From AP-15 sp963785565 (GTDB taxonomy: Bacteria > Pseudomonadota > Alphaproteobacteria > ATCC43930 > CGMCC-115725), in assembly GCA_963785565.1 (NCBI GenBank), contig CAWAVV010000013.1, positions 434,001 through 498,000 of the forward strand: 64,000 nt of DNA. Direction: 5' to 3'. A model generated the notes under the pieces. It did no database searches. It had not been told where the DNA came from and worked only from the letters and a program-made list of their open reading frames with translations. Position numbers and translations under genes: made by a program. Below are positions 1-10,126 of this stretch, in pieces (position 1 is the stretch's first letter; each line of letters starts with the position of its first letter).

Positions 1-432
1 CAGGCGCTGGCGGTGGGTTCGGTGGCATTGGGCGCCGGGTCGATCGCGAGCGAGCCGAACACGGTTTCAGTCGGCGCGCCCGGCTCCGAGCGCCGCATCA
101 CGAACGTGGCACCGGGGGTTGAACCAACCGACGCGGTCAATCTCAACCAGTTCAATTCGGGGCTCGGCCAGGTCTCCTCAGAGCTCGGCTCGCTCGACAA
201 CCGGCTTTCCGGCGGTATCGCCGAGGCCGCAGCGCTCGGCGGCGCGATGATCCCCGATCAAGGTCGCTCATTTGTCGGTGTGAGCGGCGCCACCTATAAC
301 GGTCAGGGCGGCTTTGCTTTCGGGATTGTGCACCATCTCGAGGGTTCGGGCTTGGTGCTGTCGGGGGGTGTCGCGATCGGCTCGAGCGGCTCGCAAGCGA
401 TCGGCCGGGTCGGCATTGGCTGGGTGTTCTAG
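1..432 (+). CDS. YadA-like trimeric autotransporter adhesin, C-terminal part (5' end outside window)
   Basis: The reading frame is open from the first base, so the gene starts upstream of the window. The visible ~143 residues hold a last head-type repeat (VALGAGSIASEPNTVSVG), a neck (RRITNVAPG), a short coiled stalk (DAVNLNQFNSGLGQVSSEL) and a C-terminal membrane anchor with alternating hydrophobic residues that ends in Phe (GRVGIGWVF). This order is the signature of type Vc secretion: three anchors form one outer-membrane barrel and export the adhesin to the surface. The family assignment is firm; the ligand and the full length cannot be known from here. Confidence 0.9.
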   Translation, partial: QALAVGSVALGAGSIASEPNTVSVGAPGSERRITNVAPGVEPTDAVNLNQFNSGLGQVSSELGSLDNRLSGGIAEAAALGGAMIPDQGRSFVGVSGATYNGQGGFAFGIVHHLEGSGLVLSGGVAIGSSGSQAIGRVGIGWVF

Positions 433-658
433 CGCATCGCAGCTAACGCCCGGTCCGCAGCCTTTTGTCTGGAGGGCCGGGTCCGGCCGCCGTATCCGCT
501 CGTCAGCCGGGACGAACCGGCGGTGCCGAACCCCCGATAACGGCGTCTCCGCCGGCTATGCGTTGTCGCGGGCCGGCCTCGTTTCCCCGGTACGTTGCGA
601 GCGCCGGCCGTGCTTTAATCGGGGCTAGGGGGATCAGAGGACGGCGACGAGGGCGATA

Positions 659-1258
659 ATGCGGGCGCGAAGAGTGGCAGGTTGCGCCGCCGCATTGGCT
701 TGTGCGGTGCTGGCGGCGGATGCAGTTTCGGCCGAGCATCAATCCGCTGCCAAGGGTGCAGTGGCGGCCGCTCCGGCGCCGCAAGTGCCGGCCGCCCCAG
801 CGCCGCGCGCTCCGGCCGGCGCGGTCGGCGAGTTGCAACCGGTCCTGCACGCGCAGCAGGCCAAGATCACGACCTGCATGGACACGATCGTCCGGCAATC
901 CGCCGCCGCCATCGACGCGCCCCATGCCGCGGCGTCGAGTTGGACGAGTGCAGCGCCAAACCAGAACCTGTTCGTCTCGATCGTCGGGCTCAGCTATCAG
1001 AGCCCGCTTGCCCCCAACGCCGCCGCGGTGATCCTCGCTGCACCGGTCGGCCCCGGCCGTTGCGAAGGCACGGTCGTGCAGATCATCCCGAGTGCCCGCT
1101 CGTGCAGCGTCATCCAGGCGTCGCTTCTGAAGACCGGGCGGACGATCGCGATGCTGCAGGGATTGGCCGTCGTGCAAACCGAACTTGGGGTGCGAAACCT
1201 GCTGCTGCCAACTGCCGGCGGCGGGTGCACATTGGTCGCCGTCGGCCTGCAGGAATAG
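659..1258 (+). CDS. small secreted protein of unknown function
   Basis: A 199-residue protein starting at an ATG preceded by a G-rich stretch (GGCGACGAGGGCGATA). Residues 1-25 form a Sec signal peptide (RR, then an Ala/Leu core, cleavage near VSA-EHQ). A low-complexity Ala/Pro linker covers about 30-60, followed by a compact domain with four Cys residues (TTCMDT, GRCEGT, RSCSVI, GGCTLV) that could form two disulfides in the periplasm. No family was recognised. It lies between the adhesin and the CEMIP-like gene on the same strand, but the gaps (226 and 655 bases) do not suggest a tight operon. Confidence 0.65.
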   Translation: MRARRVAGCAAALACAVLAADAVSAEHQSAAKGAVAAAPAPQVPAAPAPRAPAGAVGELQPVLHAQQAKITTCMDTIVRQSAAAIDAPHAAASSWTSAAPNQNLFVSIVGLSYQSPLAPNAAAVILAAPVGPGRCEGTVVQIIPSARSCSVIQASLLKTGRTIAMLQGLAVVQTELGVRNLLLPTAGGGCTLVAVGLQE

Positions 1259-1414
1259 AGCCGGCCCTCGAGCAGAGCCGAGTTTCTCGAACGAGAAGTT
1301 TATCGATCTCCAACGCATTGGTCATCACCGGGCTCGTCCCACACCTGTCCAGTTTAGCGTAGCGATCGCAACGACGAATGATCGAACATCCTAGACAACC
1401 TATAAAGTACGCTT

Positions 1415-1505
1415 TGCCTGGACTTGATCTGGGCATCCACGTCTTGGAAGCTGAGACGGCCTCGCCCAAGGAAGACTGGATCACCGGGACAAGCCCGGCG
1501 ACGGC
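1415..1505. repeat. intergenic palindromic repeat in a 655-base gene-free stretch
   Basis: The stretch 1259-1913 contains no convincing gene. Within it, the motif GGACTTGATCTGGGCATCCA followed by GGATCACCGGGACAAGCC resembles a dispersed intergenic repeat often seen in alphaproteobacterial genomes, with arms that can pair imperfectly (GGACTTGATC / GATCACCGGGACAAG). It may act as a transcript-end structure. The assignment rests on memory of similar repeats, and no second copy was found in this window. Confidence 0.35.
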
Positions 1506-1913
1506 GATCTAGGGCTCCAATGGATGGATCATTCCAGGACAACCGAGGGCAGTGATCGGCTCCGGCCGGGACAGATGATGGCCGGAAGGAGGGTCCGACC
1601 GGGACGGTGAGGGAGTTGACACTGTGTTCCTCCCGCCCAATTTGCGCCCCAACATGGCAGAGCCGGGCTCTTCAACCAAAGCGTTCTGCCGGAGGTTGAC
1701 ATCGGATTTCGTCTTTCGGATACTTCCTCGGTGATCTCGAAACAAGATTTGCTACCCAATACCGTTCCGGCGGGCGGGCGTTTGTAACCATCGGTCGAGG
1801 CGCCGCGGGATAAACACTGTGCGTTTTTTGCCAGCACGGGCGTCGAGTTGATTTGGAGCTCGCAAGGCGGCCGGCCGGCAGCAGGCCGACTTTTCATTGT
1901 GGGAGGCAGGAAC

Positions 1914-4900
1914 ATGTCGTTTGCCGTATGCCGAGCCGTCTCGGCCATCCGCGGATGGAAGATCGGTGGGCTGCTGCTCGGACTGCTGCTGGCCCTCGGC
2001 GCCTCGGCCCAGGCCCAGATGCCCACAATGTGCGGCGGCACGCCTCAGGCACCAATGCCGCTCCCACCGCAAGGCAAGATGATGGCTGGCGCGCCTCAGC
2101 CTGATCTGACCGTCTTCGGGCCGTGCATAGTCAATACGGCCGCGGACTACTATTATGGAAACATCAACATCCTCGCCATTACCGACGCCAAAGGCAACAT
2201 AACCAGCAGCGGAGTCCTGAGCTTCAACCAGCCGGCGATGGGAAACCCCAACATCGATTTTTGGGCGAAGTCGATCATCGTCGAGGCGAACGGCGCGCTG
2301 ACCGCCGGCACGCCGGCCAGTCCTTATGGCCAGCCGCGTCTGTTGACCAAGGATGCCGGATTTCTAACAATCCATCTCTATGGTGCCAACCAGAGCGTGT
2401 GCGAAACGGTCGGTCCTAACTGTCCGCAGAAAGGAACTCCGGTCGATCCGGTGACCATGCCCGGCTTGGGGACGCTCTGTAAGAGCGAGGGAACTGGCCT
2501 CGGCCCTTGTGGCATCCCGAACACGGTGTGGACGAATAACGGCTCCACGATTTTGCCGGGTTGCGGCGCCACGCCGACGACTAGCGCTTCGAACTGTATT
2601 CCCGGATTGCCGACGAACAACGGCAACGGCGTCGACTATCTCTACCAATACGGCCCGCTTTACGGCGACAATCTGTGCAGCGACATGAAGACGAAATGGA
2701 CCGCGGCTGGAGGTTGTCCCAGCGGCACCCAGGTCGGCTATTTCGGCTACAAGGTGCTGGCGGTGTCGTATGGCGGCACGCTGACGATGTACGGCTACAA
2801 GGGCGTTGCGACCGGGATCGACGGCATGCCCCTGAACTCCGGCAACAGCTGGATGCGGCTCAGCGGCGATCTCAACCCCACCAAAGGCCCCGGTACGCTC
2901 ACCTTGTCCGGCACGCCGAGCCAGCGCTGGTGGCTGTCAAGCGACGGCACCCGTGACCAGGCCGTCGTCACCACGACCGACTATCTGCCCGGCCATTCCG
3001 AGGTGCTGACAATCGGCAACGTTCAGGGGAACCAGGTTAATTTCAACTCGGCAGTCGAATGGTTCCACAACGGCACGCTCTACCCGATCGGAAGCAAAAT
3101 CACCGACGCGACCGCCAAACAGAACCTGATCGCTGCCGGTATGGATTCGAACCTTGTCAAGAATGGGGCCGATGTCCGGGCCGCGGTGGCATTGTTGACG
3201 CGCAACATCCGCATTGTCTCGGAAGGCGACACGGCGGGCGAGACCTTTGCGCACGCGGCGGGCCGAACCTCGTGCCCGCCGAATGCGGACAACCTGCCGA
3301 CCGGTTGTTATTATTTCGGCGCCCACACGATCTTCCGCCAGGGCTTCCGCCAGATCCAGATGGACGGGGTCGAGTTCGCCAATCTCGGCCAGGGCGGCAA
3401 GCTCGGCCACTACCCGATCCATTTCCACGAGACCCGGCAGGTGCCGCCGAATACCTATGTCAACGACTCTTCGGTCAACCAATCGAACACCCGCTGGTAT
3501 GTCCTGCATAGCACCCAGGGAGTGACCTTTCAGCGCGATGTCGGCTGGAAGTCGATCGGCCACGGCTATTATCTCGAAGCCGGCACCGAGACCGACAACA
3601 ATCTCTATTCCGACCTCGGCATCTTCGCCCGCGCCGCGATCGACAACCCGCAGAACCCGCAAAAGACCCCAGGGATCCTCGCCGACAATCAGAATCCGGA
3701 TCCAGTGTCTTTCGCCCCCCTGGGGAACAAGGATAACGTCGCCAACCCCGGGATGCCTTATCGTTCGGACAACGAATATCCGACGGTGTTCTGGATCACC
3801 AACGGCTGGAACAATTTCCAGGGCGACATGGCGGCCGGCGCCGGCGCTTGCGGCGCCGCCTATTGGTTCGTGCCGCTGCAGAACAGCGACACGCCCGACG
3901 TGCCGACAGCGGCCAACACCGACAGCGGAAAGGTCACCCCTCTCGCCGCGATGAAATGGGACTACGGCCCCCTAAGCGCGGGGTCTGATAAAATAAACCG
4001 CTTCGGTTATGCCGGGGAGCAACGGGCCTTAAACCCGGCCACAAACATGCGGGATCCTACCTGGGCCGGCACGACTCCGATGGAATCATTTTACGGGAAC
4101 TATGCAACCGCGACGATGATGTCGTTCCAGACGACGCTCGACGCGCCGGCCTGCGCCGGCTTTATCACCGCCAAGCAGCCGGCTTTGACCACGCCGACCG
4201 TCACGGAAATTACCAGCTTCTCTCCCGCGCCGGTGCGCGGGCCCATCCCCGGTAACTCGACCGGCGCCACTCAGGCCGATGGCCAGAACGATCCTTATTA
4301 TCCGCATGACGTTGGAGCCAAATTCACGACGCGCTGCGTTGAAAAATCCACGGTGCAGGTGCCTGGGCTGCCCACCCGTTACGACTGCAGCCCACCTCCG
4401 CCGGGCTTTTCGGGCCTCAGGAGTCCCTGCACCGACGGCAGCACCCAACCTATAGACGCGAACAACAACGAAAACCCGTGCACGCCAACCGTGATCGACC
4501 ATTTCACTTCGTCGTTCCACTGGGCGCAGGGCAATGTGTCGGCGGTGTGGCTGCGGCCGTTGTGGTATCTGGTGGCCAACAGCGTGATCACCGATGTGCA
4601 GCAGGGCGGTATTACCTTTGTCACCGGCGGCGACGTCACCCGTTCTTCGATCATCAGCGGATATTGGGGCCTGCTGCGCGACTCGATTCTGGTCGGCCAC
4701 ACCCAGCCGCAAGATCCGGCGCATCGCTTTGCCTTAGACATTGGTCCGTTCAACTCGTTCACCAACGCCGACAAGCCCCCCCTCACATGCGAGCCATCCA
4801 GCGTGACGCCGGACTATTGCCTCAACAAGCAGCAAGGCGTCAGTCTGCCGGTCAGCGGCTTCTTCAACAACCAGCGGTTGGAGAACATCTATGACGGGCC

Positions 4901-6719
4901 GTCATATCGCGATTTTAACGCCTATCTCGACGTCTCAGTCTCGGGCTGTCCAGCCGACGGTTATAACGGTGCCGGCGGTTGTATTTACGGGAGTGGCAAA
5001 TCCAGCGGGATCCTCAAAGATCCAACTCCGAACTCGACGACGCCGTGCTATCTCCCGAATGCGGCAATCGCGTGGAAGCAGCCAAACGGGTTTTTCTATC
5101 CGCCGGCGTTTCACGCCGAGAATCTTTATTTCAATGGCGGCGTCCAGATCCGCCACTTCGTTATCGACCCGCTGTTCAAGGCGTTTAGCGGCTCGATTTC
5201 TCCGTACAAAAGCCCCCCGCCAATGATGCCGTCGTCAGATTTCGGGCAGGGCGGGAGCTATCTCAGTGATCCGGATGCCGTCAACGCGCTTTACTGCCAG
5301 GCTCCAAAAGGGGCGGCCGCCAACATATTTTTCAACGGCTTCACCAGCATCGACCGGCAGACCGAATTGAATGACGATGATGGCTCGCTGACCGGGCTCA
5401 GCAACAACCTCCAACCGACGCTGGACCCGCCGAATCTGTTGAAGCAGACGATTTCGGTCAACGAGGACGATTTCTTTACCGCACCGGTCGAGACCCCGGA
5501 ATGCGAGTCCAACATCTCCAATAAGAATGGCGCCAACAGCCTGCCGACAAACGCCTGCATACAGCCCATCAAGGCGGCGCCGACGGTGACGGCCAAAACC
5601 AGCCCCTACGACTACGTGTCGACGATCATCTATCACACGACCTCGGGAGGCCTTTGGGACGCCGACTGCACGAACCCGCAATGCTACGGGGTGCCGCTCT
5701 ACCGCCAGTTCCTCGCCGGCGTCAAAGGGACGAACGCGGCGACCAGCACCCGCGAATGGAAGCACTGGTACCAGAACGGCTGCAACACGGACCCAACGAA
5801 ATTCGGTATCACGCAAGCATGCCGCTGGCCGTTCATCCGCATGGCCGGCACCGCGAAAAACACGCGCGAGACCTTGACCATCAATAACGGGACCTACTAC
5901 CTCGACACCACCGTCCCGAAGACGATCCAGCAGACCGAACAATACAACGGGGAGAACGCCGGGAGTTCACTAAACACCAGCTTCAATGTGTTTCAGAAAG
6001 ACGAGGTTATCAATCCGGGCCCTCCTCCCACCACATTCATCGGCACCTATAACGTCTTCTTTGCCTACGCCAAGCCGACCACGCGCCAGACCTACCTGAT
6101 CTATCTGGGGCCAAACGCAACTACGGCCGACATCAAGGCGATCCAGGTAAGGCTCGACACTCTGAACAACCAGCCGGATTTTCCGACGACGCAACCGTGG
6201 TTGATAGCGGCGCTCCAGCCGGGCGGCATCATGAGTGTCACGGTCGATTTCACCAAGCTGACCGACGGCACGCTCGATCTAACCTCGCCGAACGGTCTGT
6301 GCCAGCCCCGCACCTTCTGCAAATGGGACGACACAAACAAAACCTGCGGCTCGGCGCTCGACTCCGATGACCCGAATTTCAACCAGTCCGTCGCGGTCTG
6401 CAAGGAATGGGCGGTCAAGGACCTCGATTGCCCGCCAGCCGGCTGCTACGGCTTTTCGTTCACGATCCCGAAGACGGGTTTCACGGCCGGCGCGACGCTG
6501 ATCAATCCTTCGCCGAATCGGCCGGCGCCGGTGCCCTTCCCGGAGACCGCCATCAATCCTGACGGCAGCAAGCAAGGCCAGCCGACTTGGCTCGTCAAGT
6601 TCCTCCAGACGACGAAATCGCCGGATGCAACGAACGGCTCGTGCCACTACACAACATTGCCGTCCTATCCGCCGCCCGACATGGGCGAATGCACTGTCCC
6701 CGATTGGGTCCCGCAATGA
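1914..6719 (+). CDS. large secreted G8/CEMIP-like beta-helix protein
   Basis: A 1,601-1,602-residue protein. The ATG at 1914 is preferred to an in-frame upstream start because it follows a strong ribosome site (GGGAGGCAGGAAC) and opens a clear signal peptide (WKIGGLLLGLLLALGASAQAQ). Residues ~60-300 resemble a G8 domain (short beta strands such as DFWAKSIIVEANGALTAG and GTLTMYGYKG). Residues ~480-570 match the hallmark stretch of animal CEMIP/TMEM2 hyaluronan-degrading proteins: GHYPIHFHETR with His503 and His505, then NTRWYVLHSTQGVTFQRDVG and GHGYYLEAGTETDN, typical of right-handed beta-helix coils. The rest is Cys-containing and repetitive. It should be exported to the periplasm or beyond; enzymatic activity on a glycan is inferred only. 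The type II secretion operon begins 50 bases downstream, suggesting cotranscription and export by that machine. Confidence 0.7.
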   Translation: MSFAVCRAVSAIRGWKIGGLLLGLLLALGASAQAQMPTMCGGTPQAPMPLPPQGKMMAGAPQPDLTVFGPCIVNTAADYYYGNINILAITDAKGNITSSGVLSFNQPAMGNPNIDFWAKSIIVEANGALTAGTPASPYGQPRLLTKDAGFLTIHLYGANQSVCETVGPNCPQKGTPVDPVTMPGLGTLCKSEGTGLGPCGIPNTVWTNNGSTILPGCGATPTTSASNCIPGLPTNNGNGVDYLYQYGPLYGDNLCSDMKTKWTAAGGCPSGTQVGYFGYKVLAVSYGGTLTMYGYKGVATGIDGMPLNSGNSWMRLSGDLNPTKGPGTLTLSGTPSQRWWLSSDGTRDQAVVTTTDYLPGHSEVLTIGNVQGNQVNFNSAVEWFHNGTLYPIGSKITDATAKQNLIAAGMDSNLVKNGADVRAAVALLTRNIRIVSEGDTAGETFAHAAGRTSCPPNADNLPTGCYYFGAHTIFRQGFRQIQMDGVEFANLGQGGKLGHYPIHFHETRQVPPNTYVNDSSVNQSNTRWYVLHSTQGVTFQRDVGWKSIGHGYYLEAGTETDNNLYSDLGIFARAAIDNPQNPQKTPGILADNQNPDPVSFAPLGNKDNVANPGMPYRSDNEYPTVFWITNGWNNFQGDMAAGAGACGAAYWFVPLQNSDTPDVPTAANTDSGKVTPLAAMKWDYGPLSAGSDKINRFGYAGEQRALNPATNMRDPTWAGTTPMESFYGNYATATMMSFQTTLDAPACAGFITAKQPALTTPTVTEITSFSPAPVRGPIPGNSTGATQADGQNDPYYPHDVGAKFTTRCVEKSTVQVPGLPTRYDCSPPPPGFSGLRSPCTDGSTQPIDANNNENPCTPTVIDHFTSSFHWAQGNVSAVWLRPLWYLVANSVITDVQQGGITFVTGGDVTRSSIISGYWGLLRDSILVGHTQPQDPAHRFALDIGPFNSFTNADKPPLTCEPSSVTPDYCLNKQQGVSLPVSGFFNNQRLENIYDGPSYRDFNAYLDVSVSGCPADGYNGAGGCIYGSGKSSGILKDPTPNSTTPCYLPNAAIAWKQPNGFFYPPAFHAENLYFNGGVQIRHFVIDPLFKAFSGSISPYKSPPPMMPSSDFGQGGSYLSDPDAVNALYCQAPKGAAANIFFNGFTSIDRQTELNDDDGSLTGLSNNLQPTLDPPNLLKQTISVNEDDFFTAPVETPECESNISNKNGANSLPTNACIQPIKAAPTVTAKTSPYDYVSTIIYHTTSGGLWDADCTNPQCYGVPLYRQFLAGVKGTNAATSTREWKHWYQNGCNTDPTKFGITQACRWPFIRMAGTAKNTRETLTINNGTYYLDTTVPKTIQQTEQYNGENAGSSLNTSFNVFQKDEVINPGPPPTTFIGTYNVFFAYAKPTTRQTYLIYLGPNATTADIKAIQVRLDTLNNQPDFPTTQPWLIAALQPGGIMSVTVDFTKLTDGTLDLTSPNGLCQPRTFCKWDDTNKTCGSALDSDDPNFNQSVAVCKEWAVKDLDCPPAGCYGFSFTIPKTGFTAGATLINPSPNRPAPVPFPETAINPDGSKQGQPTWLVKFLQTTKSPDATNGSCHYTTLPSYPPPDMGECTVPDWVPQ

Positions 6720-6769
6720 GCCCTGTGGCCGCGTCAGGGCCTTCGGGCTGCGGCTGAGCGGATCGCGCC

Positions 6770-8464
6770 GTGCCGGACGGCCCGCCGCCGACCCTGTCGT
6801 CGCAACTCAAGCAGCTGCTTGGCGGGCGCGGCCTGTTGCCGCCGGCGGCGTTCGAGCGCGCGTGCCGGCTCGAAAGCGAGAGCGGCGAACGGATCGACCG
6901 CATCGCGGCAAAGCTCGGGCTCGTCTCCGAGCGCGATCTTGCCGCCGCCTATGCCGAGCTGCTCGGGACGCCGCTGGTTCGGCCCGCCGAGTTTCCGGCC
7001 GAACCGGTTGGTGGCGAGCGCATCGGCACCCCTTTTCTAAAGCAGGCGCGAATGATCCCGCTCGTCGAGCAAGCCGAGGAGCTCGTCGTCGCGATGGCCG
7101 ATCCGCTCGACGACAACGCCGCGCGAGCGCTCGAATTCGCGCTCGACAAACGGGTCGAGCGCCGCGCCGCGGTGCCGGCCGAGATCGAAGCAGCCTATGA
7201 GCGTCTTTACGGCGATGGACGACCTGCGATGCAGCAGATCTACGATCTCGCCGGCGAGCGCGAGGATATCGATCGCGACGAGGATCTGGCGCGGCTGCGC
7301 GATCTAGCCAGCGAGGCGCCGGTCATCCGCCTTGTCAACGCGCTGATCACCCGCGCCGTGGAGATGCGCGCCTCCGACATCCATCTCGAAGCCGGTGACG
7401 GCCGACTGCGGCTGCGCTACCGGGTCGACGGGGTTTTGCGCGATGTCGAGCCGCCGCCGGCGCGGCTCAAGAGTGCGATCGTGTCGCGTGTCAAGATCAT
7501 GGCCAAGCTCAACATCGCCGAGCGGCGGTTGCCGCAGGACGGCCGCATCCGCATTGCGGTGCGCGGCAAGGAAATCGATTTCCGGGTCTCGACAACCCCG
7601 GCGGTTCATGGCGAGAGTCTCGTCCTGCGGATTCTCGATCGCGGGACCTTGGCGCTCGATTTCACCGCACTCGGGTTCGCTGACGACCTGTTGCCGCAGT
7701 TTCTCGAAATCTTGAACCAGCCGCATGGGATCGTGCTCGTGACCGGGCCGACCGGTAGCGGCAAGACGACGACGCTCTACACCGCCCTGACCCAGCTCAA
7801 TCGCGTCGAAAGCAAGCTGCTGACGGTTGAGGACCCGGTCGAATACCTGCTCGACGGCGTCAACCAGGTGCAAGTGCGGCCGCAAATCGGGCTCAGTTTC
7901 GCCGATGCGCTGCGCAGCTTTTTGCGCCAAGATCCGGACATTATCATGGTCGGCGAGATCCGCGATCTCGAAACCGCACAGATCGCGGTGCAGGCGGCGT
8001 TGACCGGGCATCTCGTATTGTCGACCGTGCACACCAACGACGCGCCGAGTGCGATCACCCGGCTGCTCGACATGGGGATCGAGGATTATTTGCTGACCTC
8101 TACGATCAACGGAGTGCTGGCCCAGCGGCTGGTGCGGCGCCTGTGCCATTGCCGCCAGCCCTATCAGCCGACAGCGGCATTGGCCGAGCGGCTCGGGTTG
8201 GGCGCGGGCGTGGCGACGCTCTACCGGCCGGTCGGCTGCGAGGATTGCGACGGCACCGGGTATCAAGGCCGCACGATGATCCTCGAATTGATGGCGCTGG
8301 ATGAAGCGATCCATCCCTTGATCCTGCGCCATGCCGATGCCCGCGAGATCCGCTCGGAGAGCGTGCGCGCCGGGATGCGGACGATGTATGCGCACGGCAT
8401 GCTGAAGGTGCTCGACGGGTTGACCTCGGTCGAGGAGGTGATCCGGGTCACGCGCGAGGCATGA
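6770..8464 (+). CDS. gspE: type II secretion ATPase GspE
   Basis: A 564-residue cytoplasmic hexameric ATPase that powers pseudopilus assembly. It starts at a GTG 50 bases after the preceding gene. Features in order: an N-terminal GspE/XpsE-type domain (1-140) that docks to GspL, the N2 domain (RASDIHLEAGDG), Walker A at about 326-334 (GPTGSGKTT), the Asp box and Walker B region (RQDPDIIMVGEIRD), the His box (GHLVLSTVHTNDAPSA), and a tetra-Cys zinc site (CHC near 458 and CEDC near 491) that separates GspE from many pilus ATPases. It is the first gene of the gsp cluster visible here. Confidence 0.95.
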   Translation: MPDGPPPTLSSQLKQLLGGRGLLPPAAFERACRLESESGERIDRIAAKLGLVSERDLAAAYAELLGTPLVRPAEFPAEPVGGERIGTPFLKQARMIPLVEQAEELVVAMADPLDDNAARALEFALDKRVERRAAVPAEIEAAYERLYGDGRPAMQQIYDLAGEREDIDRDEDLARLRDLASEAPVIRLVNALITRAVEMRASDIHLEAGDGRLRLRYRVDGVLRDVEPPPARLKSAIVSRVKIMAKLNIAERRLPQDGRIRIAVRGKEIDFRVSTTPAVHGESLVLRILDRGTLALDFTALGFADDLLPQFLEILNQPHGIVLVTGPTGSGKTTTLYTALTQLNRVESKLLTVEDPVEYLLDGVNQVQVRPQIGLSFADALRSFLRQDPDIIMVGEIRDLETAQIAVQAALTGHLVLSTVHTNDAPSAITRLLDMGIEDYLLTSTINGVLAQRLVRRLCHCRQPYQPTAALAERLGLGAGVATLYRPVGCEDCDGTGYQGRTMILELMALDEAIHPLILRHADAREIRSESVRAGMRTMYAHGMLKVLDGLTSVEEVIRVTREA

Positions 8465-8474
8465 GGCAATACGA

Positions 8475-9686
8475 GTGCGGCGCTTTCACTACCGCGCCCT
8501 GACCGTCTCCGGCGAACTCGTCTCCGGCGAGATCGACGCGCCCGACAGCACGGCGGTAATCGGCAGCCTCAGGAACCAGGATTTATTGCCGATCGAGGCG
8601 ATCGAGAAAACAGGGCAGCGAATTGATTTTCTCCGCACGGCTCGGGCGCGGCCAATCGGATTGCGCAGTCTCGCGCTGTTCAGCCAGCAATTGGCGCGGC
8701 TGCTGCGCGCCGGGCTGGCTCTCGACCGGGCGCTCGAAATCTTGGCCGGTCTCGCCGGCGATCGCAGCGGCGCTGAGGCAATCCGCCAGACCTTGGCGCG
8801 GGTGCGGGACGGTGCGGCTCTTGCCGAGGCGATGGCGGCGCAGCGGCGCATCTTTCCCGACGCCTATGTCAGCATGGTGCGGGCCGGCGAAGAGGGTGCC
8901 GCGTTGCCGGCGGTGCTAACCCGGCTCGGCGATTTTCTTACCCGCGCCGAGGCAAATCGGCAGCGCGTCGCCTCGGCGCTGATTTACCCGGCGATTCTCG
9001 TCGTTGTTGCCGCCTTGTCGGTGGTCCTGGTGCTGAGTGTCGTCCTGCCACAATTCAAGCCGCTCTTTGCCGAGGCCGGCGCGCGGCTGCCGCAGAGTGC
9101 ACGCGTGCTGCTGGCGCTCGGCGATGCGCTCGCGGCTTTTTGGTGGGCTCCTCCGATCGCGATCGCTGCGACTGCGCTCGGCGTGCAGCAGGCGCTCAAT
9201 GTGCCGCGCGTCGCCGCCGCCCGCGACCGGCTTGTCCTGATGATGCCGATTATCGGGGCGCTTGTCCGGCGCTTCGAAATCGCCCGCTTTGCCCGCACAT
9301 TGGCGGTATTGCTGATCAACGGAGTCGCCGCACCGCGCGCTTTGGCTCTCGCCGGAGCAGGGGTCCGGAACCGGGTCATCGCCGGTGCGGTCGAAACCGT
9401 CGCAGTGCGCTTTCGCGAGGGCGAGGGCCTCTCGGCTCCGCTCGCGCGCAGCGGCGAGTTCCCGGCGGTAGCAATACAGCTGATTTGCACCGGCGAAGAG
9501 AGCGGGCGGCTCGATGAGATGCTGAACGAGGTCGCCGCGACCTGCGAGGAAGAGGCGGAGCGCACGGTCGAGCGGTTGATCGCTCTTCTCGTGCCGGCGA
9601 TCACGATCGGAATGGGCCTTGTCATCGCAGCGATCATCGCGACCGTCATGACCGCGATGATCAGCATCAACGACCTCGCGGTCTGA
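8475..9686 (+). CDS. gspF: type II secretion inner-membrane protein GspF
   Basis: A 403-residue polytopic platform protein, GTG start 10 bases after gspE. It has two repeats of the T2SSF domain (about 65-190 and 270-395), each followed by membrane segments: YPAILVVVAALSVVLVL near 170-190 and a terminal segment GLVIAAIIATVMTAMISI. The conserved GEESGRLDEML stretch of the second repeat is present. GspF couples the GspE motor to pseudopilin assembly. Its stop overlaps the start of the next gene (TGATG), implying translational coupling. Confidence 0.93.
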   Translation: MRRFHYRALTVSGELVSGEIDAPDSTAVIGSLRNQDLLPIEAIEKTGQRIDFLRTARARPIGLRSLALFSQQLARLLRAGLALDRALEILAGLAGDRSGAEAIRQTLARVRDGAALAEAMAAQRRIFPDAYVSMVRAGEEGAALPAVLTRLGDFLTRAEANRQRVASALIYPAILVVVAALSVVLVLSVVLPQFKPLFAEAGARLPQSARVLLALGDALAAFWWAPPIAIAATALGVQQALNVPRVAAARDRLVLMMPIIGALVRRFEIARFARTLAVLLINGVAAPRALALAGAGVRNRVIAGAVETVAVRFREGEGLSAPLARSGEFPAVAIQLICTGEESGRLDEMLNEVAATCEEEAERTVERLIALLVPAITIGMGLVIAAIIATVMTAMISINDLAV

Positions 9687-10126
9687 TGCCAGGCACGGCG
9701 CGCGGGTTTACGCTCTTCGAGCTGCTGGTGGTGCTGGCGATCATCGCGCTGATGCTGATCATGGTGCCGAGGTTCGTCGCCGGGCTGCCGGGTGTGCAAC
9801 TGCGCGCCGCGGCTGACGATTTGGCTGCGACCCTGCGGCAACTCCATGACGCGGCGATCCGTGGGCGGACCACGACCGGCTTCATGCTCGACCCGGTGAC
9901 GCGCACCTATCGCCTGTCGACTGTTGCCGGGGCGGAAAGGCTGCCCGAAATCGTGACCCGCGTCGGTTTTACCGTGGTCGCGTTCCGGCCCGGGGAGCGC
10001 GCGGCCCATATTCTGTTCTACGCCGACGGTAGCGCCAGCGGCGGCACGATCCGCCTCCAGCACGACGATCTCGCGGCGTCGATCCGGATCGACTGGCTGA
10101 CCGGGCGGGTGGGCCGGCATGACTAG
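9686..10126 (+). CDS. gspH: minor pseudopilin GspH
   Basis: A 146-residue type IV pilin-like protein. The prepilin peptidase site is RG/FTLFELLVVLAIIAL, with Glu at position +5 of the mature protein, followed by the hydrophobic helix. The region after the helix (ADDLAATLRQLHDAAIRGR, then TGFMLDPVTRTYRL) fits GspH better than the major pseudopilin GspG, whose typical calcium-loop region is not seen. It sits at the pseudopilus in the periplasm. It overlaps gspF by one base and gspI by eight. The GspH rather than GspG label is likely but made by eye. Confidence 0.82.
   Translation: MPGTARGFTLFELLVVLAIIALMLIMVPRFVAGLPGVQLRAAADDLAATLRQLHDAAIRGRTTTGFMLDPVTRTYRLSTVAGAERLPEIVTRVGFTVVAFRPGERAAHILFYADGSASGGTIRLQHDDLAASIRIDWLTGRVGRHD

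Noticed and set aside
1529..2072. Minus-strand frames of 100-170 codons before the CEMIP-like gene
   Set aside because: They overlap the signal peptide region of the real gene, have no ribosome site and show shadow-type composition.
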